64,000 bases of DNA from Streptomyces sp. V3I7 (lineage in GTDB: Bacteria; Actinomycetota; Actinomycetes; Streptomycetales; Streptomycetaceae), in assembly GCF_030817495.1 (NCBI RefSeq), contig NZ_JAUSZK010000001.1:5497001-5561000 (forward strand), given 5' to 3'. Below, piece by piece: positions 1-8,506 of this stretch (position 1 is its first letter; each line of letters begins with the position of its first letter). The notes below the pieces were generated by a model that saw only the letters and a list, made by a program, of their open reading frames with translations, was not told where the DNA came from and ran no database searches. The position numbers and the translations under genes were made by a program.

Positions 1-1837
1 GGACCATCCGGTCCTCGCTGCCGAACAGCGCCTCGGCGAGCGCGCGGGCCAGCTCGGTCTTCCCGACGCCGGTCGGGCCGAGGAACATGAAGCTGCCGAT
101 CGGCCGGTCGGGACTGGAGAGCCCGGCCCGCGAACGCAGCACCGCCTCCGCGACCACCTCGACCGCCTCCTCCTGGCCGACGACCCGCTGGTGCAGGTGG
201 TCCTCCAGGCCCAGCAGCCGCTCCTTCTCCTCCTGGGTGAGGCTGCTGACGGGGATGCCGGTCAGCCGGGACACCACCTCGGCGATGGCCTCGGCCGTCA
301 CCTCAAGGTTCTGCCCCTCGTCGGCCGCCTCGGTGCCGCTCGTCTCCTCCTCGATGCGCCGCTTCAGCTCGGTGACGCGGTCGCGCAGCTGCGTGGCCTG
401 CTCGTACTGCTCGTCCGCGACCGCCTGGTCCTTGTCCCGGGTCAGCTGCTCCAGCTCGCGCTCCATGGCGCGGACGTCCGTGCCCTTCGTCCGGGCGCCC
501 AGCCGCACCCGCGCGCCCGCCTGGTCGATCAGGTCGATCGCCTTGTCCGGCAGCCGGCGGTCGGGCAGATAGCGGTCCGACAGCTCGACGGCGGCGACCA
601 GGGCCTCGTCGGTGTAGCGGACCTGGTGGTGGGCCTCGTAGCGGTCGCGCAGCCCGCGCAGGATTCCGATCGCGTCCTCGGCCGTCGGCTCGGGCACCGT
701 GATCGGCTGGAAGCGGCGGGCCAGCGCCGCGTCCTTCTCGATCCGGCGGTACTCCTCCAGCGTCGTCGCGCCCACGATGTGCAGCTCGCCGCGGGCCAGG
801 GCGGGCTTGAGGATGTTGCCCGCGTCCATCGAGCCGCCCTCGCCGCCGCCTCCCGCGCCGACGACCGTGTGCAGCTCGTCGATGAAGACGATCAGCTGAC
901 CCGGGTACGACCGGATCTCGGTCATGATGTTGTTCAGGCGCTCCTCGAAGTCGCCCCGGAAGCGGGTGCCCGCGACCACACTCGTCAGGTCCAGGGCGAC
1001 GACCCTGCCGCCGATGAGGATGTCCGGCACGTCCCCGTCGGCGATCTGCTGGGCCAGCCCCTCGACGATCGCGGTCTTGCCCACGCCCGCCTCGCCGATG
1101 AGCACGGGGTTGTTCTTGCCGCGCCGGGAGAGCACCTCGATGGTCTGCTCGATCTCCGAGTCCCGTCCGATGACGGGGTCGATCCGCCCCTGCTGGGCCA
1201 GCTCGGTCAGATCGCGGCTGTACTTGTCCAGGGTCGGCGTCGGTGACTGCTGCTTGCGCTCGACGCCCACGGACGTACGGGACCGGTCGCCCTCGCGGGA
1301 CTCGGGCGGCAGGTTGCGGGCCGCGAACCGGACCGCGCCCAGGATGTGTCCGGCGGCCGAGTCCGGGTTCGCGGCCAGCGCGCTGAGCACGTGCTCGGGA
1401 CCGATGTACCCGGCACCGCTCGTCCGGGCCATCTCGTGCGCGTCGAGCAGCGCGCGCTTGACGGCCGGGGTGAGGTTCAGCGAGGTCGGCGGGGGCACCT
1501 CGCCCGGCGGGAACCGGACCGGACCGGAGCGCTGGTCGATCTCGGTGGCGAGGTTGTCCGGGTTCGCGCCCGCGCGGCTGAGGAGCCCGCGGGTGGGCTC
1601 GGCCGCGAGGGCCGCGCGCAGGAGGTGCTGCGTGTCCAGGTCCCGGCTGCCGTGCTCGGCGGCGTACTGGGCGGCGCCGCGCACGAGTTCCTTGGCCGGG
1701 TTGCTCAGCAGGCGGCCGATGTCGATCGGGCGGTGGCCAGGGTGCGGGCCGGCTCCGCCGAAGTAGCGGGCGAGAAACTCACCGAAGGGGTCCTGGCCGT
1801 AGCCTTCCGGCCCCGGCCCCGTGAAGCCGCTGGTCAT
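1..1837 (-). CDS. ClpC/ClpB-like AAA+ unfoldase, 3' end outside window
   Basis: ATP-dependent Clp-family unfoldase; it should use ATP to thread proteins into a ClpP-type protease or remodel aggregates. About 612 codons are visible and there is no stop, so the C-terminal part lies beyond position 1. The N-terminus begins [20 protein letters not shown], a Gly/Pro-rich lead, followed by a Clp_N-type repeat pair (about residues 40-165), then the first AAA module with Walker A GEAGVGKT (248-255), Walker B (FIDELHT) and a coiled-coil M region; the second Walker A (GPTGVGKT) lies near the window edge. The short middle domain resembles ClpC more than ClpB. The Gly/Tyr-rich N-terminus differs from the housekeeping ClpC (which starts MFERFTDRARR), so this is probably a paralogue. 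ATG at 1837 is the first start in frame. Confidence 0.9.
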   Translation of the reverse strand, partial: MTSGFTGPGPEGYGQDPFGEFLARYFGGAGPHPGHRPIDIGRLLSNPAKELVRGAAQYAAEHGSRDLDTQHLLRAALAAEPTRGLLSRAGANPDNLATEIDQRSGPVRFPPGEVPPPTSLNLTPAVKRALLDAHEMARTSGAGYIGPEHVLSALAANPDSAAGHILGAVRFAARNLPPESREGDRSRTSVGVERKQQSPTPTLDKYSRDLTELAQQGRIDPVIGRDSEIEQTIEVLSRRGKNNPVLIGEAGVGKTAIVEGLAQQIADGDVPDILIGGRVVALDLTSVVAGTRFRGDFEERLNNIMTEIRSYPGQLIVFIDELHTVVGAGGGGEGGSMDAGNILKPALARGELHIVGATTLEEYRRIEKDAALARRFQPITVPEPTAEDAIGILRGLRDRYEAHHQVRYTDEALVAAVELSDRYLPDRRLPDKAIDLIDQAGARVRLGARTKGTDVRAMERELEQLTRDKDQAVADEQYEQATQLRDRVTELKRRIEEETSGTEAADEGQNLEVTAEAIAEVVSRLTGIPVSSLTQEEKERLLGLEDHLHQRVVGQEEAVEVVAEAVLRSRAGLSSPDRPIGSFMFLGPTGVGKTELARALAEALFGSEDRMV

Positions 1838-2009
1838 GGCGTTCCGTTCCGTTGGCCCGTGCGTTGTCGCTCACGCTGGTGTCAGCACCTTTTTCACACC
1901 TTGGCATGTTTGGGGGCGGGGGGCATTTTGGGGCCTACGGGGTGGGGGCCTGTTGTCGTACGGCGGCTGCGGGGTGTGTCGGGTTGGGCGCGCAGTTCCC
2001 CGTGCCCCT
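1838..2009. other. Intergenic region with common Streptomyces GC-rich motif
   Basis: Short gap between the start of the Clp gene and the end of map (both on the minus strand). It holds runs of G and, near 1989-2012, the sequence GCGCAGTTCCCCGTGCCCCT, which resembles a motif often found between genes in Streptomyces (from general knowledge, not checked). The Clp promoter must lie here on the minus strand; no clear -35/-10 pair, HAIR or ClgR box was recognised. Confidence 0.4.
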
Positions 2010-2786
2010 TTAGGTGGGCCGGCGTGCCGTGAGGATCCGGGGGCCGGAGTTGGTGATGGCCACGGTGTGTTCCACGTGGGCCGCTCGGGAGGCGTCGTTG
2101 GTGCGGAGGGTCCAGCCGTCGGGGGCCTCGTGGTAGCCGTCCTTGCCGCCGGCGATCAGCATGGGTTCGATGGCCAGGACCATGCCGTGGCGCAGGGGAA
2201 GGCCGCGGCCCCGGCGGCCCTCGTTCGGGACCTCGGGGTCCTCGTGCATCCGGCGGCCCACCCCGTGCCCGCCGAAGCCGGCGGGGATGCCGTAACCGGC
2301 CCTGCGGCACACCGAGCCGACGGCGTGGGCGATGTCGCCGACGCGGTTGCCGACCACCGCCGCCTCGATCCCCGCCGCCAGCGCCCGCTCGGCGGTCTCG
2401 ATCAGCGTCACGTCCGCCGGGCGCGGCCTGCCCACGACGAAGCTGATCGCCGAGTCGCCGGCCCAGCCGTCGAGCGTGGCGCCGCAGTCGACGGAGAGCA
2501 GGTCGCCGTCGCGCAGGCGGTAGTCGGTCGGGATGCCGTGCACGATCGCGTCGTTGACGGAGGCGCAGATGACGGCCGGGAAGGGTGTCGGCGCGAAGGA
2601 GGGGCGGTAGCCGAGGAAGGGAGAGGACGCCCCCGCCTCGCGGAGCACCCCACGCGCCACCTCGTCCAGTTCCAGCAGGGTCACACCGACGTCCGCGGCC
2701 TTGCGTACGGCCGTCAGGGCCCGTCCGACGACCTGGCCCGCCGCCTCCATCGCGTCGATCGACGCGTCCGTCTTCAGCTCTACCAT
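2010..2786 (-). CDS. map: Type I methionine aminopeptidase (secondary copy)
   Basis: Removes the initiator methionine from nascent proteins in the cytoplasm. The 258-residue product has the complete pita-bread metal site of the family: D100, D111, H174, E207 and E239, with H83 in the HGIP motif as the substrate-binding histidine. Length is normal for type I enzymes without an N-terminal zinc extension. It is divergent from a small XRE regulator, with only 32 bp between start codons. A -10-like TATAGT (2799-2794) sits seven bases before ATG 2786, so the mRNA is probably leaderless. Streptomyces usually carries more than one map; this copy is not beside ribosomal or secY genes, so it is likely the accessory one (inference). 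Confidence 0.93.
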   Translation of the reverse strand: MVELKTDASIDAMEAAGQVVGRALTAVRKAADVGVTLLELDEVARGVLREAGASSPFLGYRPSFAPTPFPAVICASVNDAIVHGIPTDYRLRDGDLLSVDCGATLDGWAGDSAISFVVGRPRPADVTLIETAERALAAGIEAAVVGNRVGDIAHAVGSVCRRAGYGIPAGFGGHGVGRRMHEDPEVPNEGRRGRGLPLRHGMVLAIEPMLIAGGKDGYHEAPDGWTLRTNDASRAAHVEHTVAITNSGPRILTARRPT

Positions 2787-2793
2787 GCCAATT

Positions 2794-2812
2794 ACTATAC
2801 CGGTATTAGAAT
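2794..2812. promoter_or_regulatory. Back-to-back promoters with 10-bp palindrome
   Basis: The 32-bp divergent spacer contains the perfect palindrome ATACCGGTAT (2797-2806). A minus-strand -10-like TATAGT (2799-2794) lies 7 nt before the map ATG and a plus-strand -10-like TAGAAT (2807-2812) lies 6 nt before the XRE gene ATG. Both transcripts would be leaderless. The palindrome overlaps the minus-strand -10 element and abuts the plus-strand one, so it is a candidate operator for the adjacent XRE protein. Confidence 0.5.
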
Positions 2813-2818
2813 GGGGGC

Positions 2819-3070
2819 ATGGTGCGCACCCCCCTCACCCCCGAAGAGCACGAGCGCGGCGAACGCCTCGGCCGGCTGCTGCGCGAGGCGCGCGGCAGCC
2901 GCAGCATGGCGGACGTGGCGGCCGAGGCGGGCGTCTCCGCCGAGACGCTCCGCAAGATCGAGACCGGCCGGGCGCCGACCCCGGCCTTCTTCACCGTCGT
3001 CGCGCTCGGCCGGGCCCTGGGGCTCTCGATGGACGAACTGGCCGAGCGCTGTGCGCTCGTGGAGGTCTGA
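2819..3070 (+). CDS. Small XRE-family HTH regulator
   Basis: An 83-residue cytoplasmic DNA-binding protein consisting of little more than one XRE (Cro/C1-type) helix-turn-helix: the helix pair spans about residues 30-55 (MADVAAEAGVSAETLRKIETG), followed by the stabilising helices ending GLSMDELAERC. There is no ligand or protease domain. It lies divergently from map, and the shared 32-bp spacer has a 10-bp palindrome overlapping or touching both putative -10 elements, so it may repress itself and map. A -10-like TAGAAT ends 6 nt before the ATG, suggesting a leaderless mRNA. Function as regulator follows from family; the target is inference. Confidence 0.88.
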   Translation: MVRTPLTPEEHERGERLGRLLREARGSRSMADVAAEAGVSAETLRKIETGRAPTPAFFTVVALGRALGLSMDELAERCALVEV

Positions 3071-3158
3071 GGCGTACGTCGCAAACTCCCCGTAGCCACC
3101 CCGTGACACAGGTGGTGTTTGTTACGGTCGGGTGCTCCGGCCCGACGGGAGTCGAGTG

Positions 3159-4457
3159 ATGTCTCTGGACCAGCTTCCGCCCCGGATGCGGGAGTTCGCG
3201 AACTACCTGGACGGGCTCCTGGCGCGCCTGGACCCGCGGGGCGGCGGCTGGTGCGCGGTGTTCTGGCAGCGCGACCCGGACGGCATGCAGGCCTGTCTCG
3301 ACGGGCGGGAGGTCCCGCCCTGGGACGTGATGGACGCGCTCCTTCAGGACCTCGCCGCGCTGTACGGCCCCGACACCGCCGGAGCGGAGCGTGAGCGCGC
3401 CCGGCTCCTGCACGCGGCCGCGCTGGCCGCGTACGACGCCCAGCCCGGCGCCCGGGCCGCCCTCGGTGAGCACCTCGACGCGATGCTGCGCGAGCAGCGC
3501 TACGCCGCCGAGCGCCAGTCGGAACTGGGCCGGGCGCTCACCTCGGCCGCCACCTCGGAGCAGGCCCGCACCCTCCATCTCGACCTGTCCTGGGCCCGCG
3601 ACGACCACCAGCGGGCGACCGCCCGGTGCCTCGAACTGCGCGAGCGCATCGCCGACTTGGAGCGGCGAGCGGCCGGGTCCTCCGGGGGTGACGCGCGAGC
3701 CTCCGTGCCCCCGGCATCCGAGGCCACTTCGCCGGCCAAGCAGCGCAAGCGCCGCCGGGGGAGTGCCCGGTTCGGGGGACTGGCCGAGGACGACACCGCG
3801 GCCGGGTCCGGGGACGTACCCCTGAAGTCCGCACCGCAGGGGCCGGCCGACGGGAGTGCCTCGCGCGGGGTCCGGTACGCCGGTGCGGGCGACGGGGGAG
3901 AGCCGGCGCCGGCGTCGCGGCCGGACGCCGAGGCGCAGCTCGTGGTGGCCGGCGCCGTCGCGACGCTGCTGCGGCTGCGGGGCGAGGGGCGCAGCGGTGA
4001 GGCGCACGCGCTGCTCGCCGAGGCCGCCCACTGGCCCGCCGGGCGGCTTCCGCTGCTCGCCGCCGAGCTGGAGCGGGCCGCGCTCGGCGCCGACTGGTCG
4101 ACGCTGCTGTGGGAGACCGCCTCGCTGCCCGTCGACGGCCTGGTGGCCGCGGCGGACGCGCTGGTCGAGGCCGGGCGCACAGACGACGGTCAGCAGATCC
4201 TGCGGCACGGGGTGGCGCGGCCCGCCGCCGAGATCGGTGAGGCCGTGCTCGGGCTGGAGGCCGAGGGGCGCCGGCGCGAGGTGCGGGTCCTGCTGGACGC
4301 GTACGTCCGGGTCCGCACCCCCGAGGACGCGGCCAGCAGCGCGGCCCCCGACCCCGCGTGCCTCGTCCCCCTGCTGCTGGAAGCCGCGCAGGGAGTCTCG
4401 GACGAGCGCCGCTGGGACCTCGTGCACGCCCTGCGGGTGGCGGGCTTCGCTGTCTGA
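3159..4457 (+). CDS. Hypothetical Streptomyces protein with coiled-coil and helical repeat C-domain
   Basis: I recognise this only as a conserved type of Streptomyces hypothetical protein of 432 residues. Residues 1-70 begin MSLDQLPPRMREFANYLDG and end in a Trp/Pro-rich stretch (REVPPWDVMDALLQDLA); about 75-165 are charged and helical, probably coiled coil; a low-complexity basic/Pro linker follows; the last 150 residues are Ala/Leu/Glu-rich helical repeats. No catalytic motif is visible. ATG 3159 is chosen over GTG 3132 because GGGAG (3147-3151) sits 7 nt upstream. The 3' end is odd: 87 bp near the stop are duplicated 210 bp downstream in the same frame (see repeat). Function unknown. Confidence 0.8.
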   Translation: MSLDQLPPRMREFANYLDGLLARLDPRGGGWCAVFWQRDPDGMQACLDGREVPPWDVMDALLQDLAALYGPDTAGAERERARLLHAAALAAYDAQPGARAALGEHLDAMLREQRYAAERQSELGRALTSAATSEQARTLHLDLSWARDDHQRATARCLELRERIADLERRAAGSSGGDARASVPPASEATSPAKQRKRRRGSARFGGLAEDDTAAGSGDVPLKSAPQGPADGSASRGVRYAGAGDGGEPAPASRPDAEAQLVVAGAVATLLRLRGEGRSGEAHALLAEAAHWPAGRLPLLAAELERAALGADWSTLLWETASLPVDGLVAAADALVEAGRTDDGQQILRHGVARPAAEIGEAVLGLEAEGRRREVRVLLDAYVRVRTPEDAASSAAPDPACLVPLLLEAAQGVSDERRWDLVHALRVAGFAV

Positions 4458-4647
4458 CGCGTACGCCCGGGCCGTACGCCCGAGGTTCCGGCCCGCAGCG
4501 CGGCGGGCACGGACACCTCCCAGCGCACGCCCGCGCTCGACGGCGCCTATGCGGTCCCGGACCCCGCGTGCCTCGTCCCCCTGCTGCTGGAAGCCGCGCA
4601 GGGAGTCTCGGACGAGCGCCGCTGGGACCTCGTGCACGCCCTGCGGG
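4351..4647 (+). repeat. 87-bp direct duplication of a gene's 3' end
   Basis: Positions 4351-4437 and 4561-4647 are identical. The offset of 210 bp is a multiple of three, so the second copy is in the same frame as the upstream gene but lies after its TGA (4455-4457). Reading on in frame gives 44 linker codons, then the duplicated tail, and a second TGA at 4662-4664. The tails end ...AGFAV and ...AGFAA. The sequence between the copies (4459-4505) also resembles the stretch just before the first copy, so a larger degenerate tandem duplication is likely. Confidence 0.9.
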
Positions 4648-4816
4648 CGGGCTTCGCCGCCTGACCGATTTGCGGGGGTGAGTCCCGGCGCGGGGCCCGT
4701 GGAGGGGGTGGTTCACTCGATCGAGTGGCTCGGCGTCCTTCCCGGCGGGGATTTTGCCCTCTACGGTCTGCGTACACGCGCGTAGACGCTCTGACGTCCC
4801 GTCGAAGGAGCAGCTC

Positions 4817-5659
4817 ATGGCCAATGTCGTACGTGCCGCTCTGGTCCAGGCCACCTGGACCGGCGACACCGAGTCCATGGTGGCGAAACACGAGGAGTAC
4901 GCCCGCGAGGCGGCCCGCCAGGGCGCGAAGATCATCGGGTTTCAGGAAGTCTTCAACGCACCCTATTTCTGCCAGGTCCAGGAGCCCGAGCACTACCGCT
5001 GGGCGGAACCGGTGCCGGACGGCCCGACCGTGCGCCGGATGCAGGAACTCGCCCGTGAGACCGGCATGGTGATCGTCGTCCCGGTCTTCGAGGTCGAGCA
5101 GTCCGGCTTCTACTACAACACCGCCGCCGTCATCGACGCCGACGGCACCTATCTCGGCAAGTACCGCAAGCACCACATCCCGCAGGTCAAGGGCTTCTGG
5201 GAGAAGTACTACTTCAAGCCGGGCAACGCCGGCTGGCCCGTCTTCGACACCGCGGTCGGCCGGGTGGGCGTCTACATCTGCTACGACCGGCACTTCCCCG
5301 AGGGCTGGCGCCAACTGGGCATCAACGGCGCCCAGTTGGTTTTCAATCCGTCGGCCACCTCACGCGGCCTGTCCGCGTACCTGTGGCAGCTGGAGCAGCC
5401 CGCGGCCGCCGTCGCCAACGAGTACTTCGTCGCCGCCATCAACCGGGTGGGGCAGGAGGAGTACGGCGACAACGACTTCTACGGCACCAGCTACTTCGTC
5501 GACCCGCGCGGCCAGCTGGTCGGCGAGCCCGCCAGCGACAAGACCGAGGAACTCGTCGTCCGCGACCTCGACTTCGACCTGATCGACGAGGTGCGCCAGC
5601 AGTGGGCCTTCTACCGGGACCGCCGTCCCGACGCCTACGACGGGCTGGTGCAGCCGTGA
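4817..5659 (+). CDS. Carbon-nitrogen hydrolase, beta-ureidopropionase-like
   Basis: Nitrilase-superfamily amidohydrolase expected to hydrolyse an N-carbamoyl amino acid (N-carbamoyl-beta-alanine or similar) to the amino acid, CO2 and ammonia, the last step of reductive pyrimidine breakdown. The 280-residue protein has the E-K-C triad at E44 (GFQEVF), K118 (YRKHHIP) and C155 (YICYDRHFPEGW), plus the second glutamate E130. AAGGAG (4805-4810) precedes ATG 4817 by 6 nt. Its TGA overlaps the GTG start of the aminotransferase (GTGA), so the two are translationally coupled, and a dihydropyrimidinase lies just downstream. Family and triad are seen in the sequence; the exact substrate is inferred from neighbours. 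Confidence 0.9.
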   Translation: MANVVRAALVQATWTGDTESMVAKHEEYAREAARQGAKIIGFQEVFNAPYFCQVQEPEHYRWAEPVPDGPTVRRMQELARETGMVIVVPVFEVEQSGFYYNTAAVIDADGTYLGKYRKHHIPQVKGFWEKYYFKPGNAGWPVFDTAVGRVGVYICYDRHFPEGWRQLGINGAQLVFNPSATSRGLSAYLWQLEQPAAAVANEYFVAAINRVGQEEYGDNDFYGTSYFVDPRGQLVGEPASDKTEELVVRDLDFDLIDEVRQQWAFYRDRRPDAYDGLVQP

Positions 5660-6939
5660 ACGACCTCTACGACCGCCACCGCGGCGTGCTGCCGGACTGG
5701 CTCGCGCTCTACTACGAGGACCCGCTGGAGATCACCCACGGCGAGGGCCGCCACGTCTGGGACGCGCGCGGCAACCGCTACCTCGACTTCTTCGGCGGCA
5801 TCCTCACCACGATGACCGCGCACGCCCTGCCCGAGGTGACCAAGGCCGTCAGCGAGCAGGCCGGGCGCGTCCTGCACACGTCCACGCTGTACCTCAACCG
5901 GCCCATGGTCGAACTGGCCGAGCGCATCGCCCGGTTGAGCGGCATCCCCGACGCCCGCGTCTTCTTCACCACCTCCGGCACCGAGGCCAACGACACCGCC
6001 CTGCTGCTCGCGACCACCTACCGGCAGAGCAACACCGTGCTGGCGATGCGCAACAGCTACCACGGCCGCTCCTTCGGCGCTGTCGGCATCACCGGCAACC
6101 GCGGCTGGTCCCCGACCTCGCTGTCCCCGCTCCAGACGCTGTACGTGCACGGCGGCGTACGCACCCGCGGACCGTACGCCGAACTGGACGACGCCGACTT
6201 CATCGAGGCCTGCGTGGACGACCTCGAGGACCTGCTCGGCCAGACCCGTCCGCCGGCGGCCCTGATCGCCGAACCGGTCCAGGGCGTCGGGGGGTTCACC
6301 GCACCGCCCGACGGGCTGTACGCGGCCTTCCGCGAGGTGCTCGCCGACCGCGGCATCCTGTGGATCTCGGACGAGGTGCAGACCGGCTGGGGCCGCACCG
6401 GCGACCACTTCTGGGGCTGGCAGGCGCACGGGCGCAGCGGTCCGCCGGACATCCTCACCTTCGCCAAGGGCATCGGCAACGGCATGTCCGTCGGCGGTGT
6501 CGTCGCCCGCGCCGACATCATGAACTGCCTGGACGCCAACAGCATCTCGACGTTCGGCGGCACCCAGATCACCATGGCGGCGGGCCTGGCGAACCTGACG
6601 TACCTGCTGGAGCACGACCTCCAGGGCAACGCCCGGCGCGTCGGCGGGCTGCTCATCGAGCGGCTGCGGTCGGTCGCCGCGCGGCTGCCCGGCGTACGGG
6701 AGGTGCGCGGGCGCGGGTTGATGATCGGCGTCGAGCTGGTGAAGCCCGGCACCGACGAGGCCGACCCGCAGGCGGCAGCCGCCGTGCTGGAGGCGGCCCG
6801 CGCGGGCGGGCTGCTCATCGGCAAGGGCGGCGGGCACAACACCAGCGTGCTGCGCATCGCACCGCCCCTGACCCTGACCGTCGCGGAGGCGGAGGAGGGC
6901 GCCGCGATCCTCGAACGCGCCCTGCGGAGCGTGCAGTAG
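5656..6939 (+). CDS. Class III PLP-dependent aminotransferase
   Basis: Omega-type aminotransferase of 427 residues, probably acting on beta-alanine or beta-aminoisobutyrate released by the preceding amidohydrolase. The family signature is complete: TTSGTEAND near 105-113 for phosphate binding, D239 in SDEVQTGWGRTG, and the Schiff-base lysine K271 in LTFAKGIGNGMS. The GTG start at 5656 overlaps the upstream stop by four bases (GTGA). It is followed after 143 bp by the dihydropyrimidinase gene. Substrate is inferred from the operon; related enzymes also take alanine-glyoxylate or GABA. Confidence 0.88.
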   Translation: MNDLYDRHRGVLPDWLALYYEDPLEITHGEGRHVWDARGNRYLDFFGGILTTMTAHALPEVTKAVSEQAGRVLHTSTLYLNRPMVELAERIARLSGIPDARVFFTTSGTEANDTALLLATTYRQSNTVLAMRNSYHGRSFGAVGITGNRGWSPTSLSPLQTLYVHGGVRTRGPYAELDDADFIEACVDDLEDLLGQTRPPAALIAEPVQGVGGFTAPPDGLYAAFREVLADRGILWISDEVQTGWGRTGDHFWGWQAHGRSGPPDILTFAKGIGNGMSVGGVVARADIMNCLDANSISTFGGTQITMAAGLANLTYLLEHDLQGNARRVGGLLIERLRSVAARLPGVREVRGRGLMIGVELVKPGTDEADPQAAAAVLEAARAGGLLIGKGGGHNTSVLRIAPPLTLTVAEAEEGAAILERALRSVQ

Positions 6940-7082
6940 CTGAGGCGGACGGCACGGTACGCGTCCCGGCAGCTCCTCAAAGGCCCCTACACCGAAAGGC
7001 GTTCGGGTCCGCCGGACGCGTGCCGTGCGCCGACCGCACCCTGACCGGCCCTGACCGTCGTCCCGTAGCAAGGAGAGACAGC

Positions 7083-8483
7083 ATGAGCCGTACCGTCATC
7101 CGCGGTGGCCTCGTCATCACCGCGTCCGACGAGATCCACGCCGACGTCCTGATCGAGGACGGCCGGATCGCCGCCCTCGCGGCCTCCGGCACCCCGGCCG
7201 CCGAGACCTTCACCGCCGACCGCGTCATCGACGCCACCGGCAAGTACGTCATCCCGGGCGGCGTGGACGCCCACACCCACATGGAGCTGCCGTTCGGCGG
7301 CACCTTCGCCTCCGACACCTTCGAGACCGGCACCCGGGCCGCCGCCTGGGGCGGCACGACCACGATCATCGACTTCGCCGTGCAGAACGTCGGCCACACC
7401 CTGCGCGAGGGCCTGGACGCCTGGCACGCCAAGGCCGAGGGCAACTGCGCGATCGACTACGGCTTCCACATGATCGTCTCCGACGTGAACGAGGACACGC
7501 TCAAGGAGATGGACCTGCTGGTGGAGGAAGGAGTCACCTCCTTCAAGCAGTTCATGGCCTACCCGGGGGTGTTCTACTCCGACGACGGACAGATCCTGCG
7601 CGCCATGCAGCGCTCCGCCGAGAACGGCGGCCTGATCATGATGCACGCGGAGAACGGCATCGCGATCGACGTCCTGGTCGAGCAGGCACTCGCGCGCGGC
7701 GAGAGGGACCCCCGCTACCACGGCGAGGTCCGCAAGGCCCTGCTGGAGGCCGAGGCCACCCACCGCGCCATCAAGCTCGCCCAGGTCGCCGGCGCCCCGC
7801 TCTACGTCGTGCACGTCTCGGCGACGGAGGCGGTCGCGGAGCTGGCCCGCGCGCGCGACGAGGGACACCCCGTCTTCGGCGAGACCTGCCCGCAGTACCT
7901 GTTCCTGTCCACCGACAACCTCGCCGAGCCGGACTTCGAGGGCGCCAAGTACGTGTGCAGCACGCCCCTTCGGCCCAAGGAGCACCAGGCGGCGCTGTGG
8001 CGGGGCCTGCGCACCAACGACCTCCAGGTCGTCTCCACCGACCACTGCCCCTTCTGCTTCGTGGGCCAGAAGGAGCTCGGCCGCGGCGACTTCTCCAAGA
8101 TCCCCAACGGGCTGCCGGGCGTCGAGAACCGCATGGACCTGCTCCACCAGGCCGTCGTCGACGGACACATCTCGCGGCGCCGCTGGATCGAGATCGCCTG
8201 TGCCTCCCCGGCCCGTATGTTCGGCCTGTACCCGACGAAGGGCACCATCGCCCCGGGCGCCGACGCCGACGTCGTCATCTACGACCCGCACGCCGAGCAG
8301 ATCATGTCCGCCGAGACCCACCACATGAACGTCGACTACTCGGCGTACGAGGGCAGGCGCACCACCGGCCGCGTCGAGACCGTGCTCTCGCGCGGCGAAC
8401 CGGTCATCACCGAGCGGGAGTTCACCGGACGCGCCGGACACGGCGTCTACACCCCGCGCTCCACCTGCCAGTACCTGGACTAG
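7083..8483 (+). CDS. hydA: Dihydropyrimidinase (D-hydantoinase)
   Basis: Cyclic-amide hydrolase that opens dihydrouracil/dihydrothymine (or hydantoins) to N-carbamoyl-beta-amino acids. The 466-residue protein carries the binuclear metal site of the family: H64 and H66 (DAHTHME), K155 for carboxylation (SFKQFMAYPG), H188 (MMHAENG), H244 (VVHVSA) and D320 (STDHCPF). AGGAGAGA ends a few bases before ATG 7083. Neighbours are the ureidopropionase-like enzyme and aminotransferase upstream and an F420-type oxidoreductase and NCS1 permease downstream, matching a pyrimidine/hydantoin salvage operon. It opens a second transcriptional block after a 143-bp gap in which no clear promoter was seen. Confidence 0.95.
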   Translation: MSRTVIRGGLVITASDEIHADVLIEDGRIAALAASGTPAAETFTADRVIDATGKYVIPGGVDAHTHMELPFGGTFASDTFETGTRAAAWGGTTTIIDFAVQNVGHTLREGLDAWHAKAEGNCAIDYGFHMIVSDVNEDTLKEMDLLVEEGVTSFKQFMAYPGVFYSDDGQILRAMQRSAENGGLIMMHAENGIAIDVLVEQALARGERDPRYHGEVRKALLEAEATHRAIKLAQVAGAPLYVVHVSATEAVAELARARDEGHPVFGETCPQYLFLSTDNLAEPDFEGAKYVCSTPLRPKEHQAALWRGLRTNDLQVVSTDHCPFCFVGQKELGRGDFSKIPNGLPGVENRMDLLHQAVVDGHISRRRWIEIACASPARMFGLYPTKGTIAPGADADVVIYDPHAEQIMSAETHHMNVDYSAYEGRRTTGRVETVLSRGEPVITEREFTGRAGHGVYTPRSTCQYLD

Positions 8484-8506
8484 TACCTGAACTAGGAGTG
8501 GTGCCC

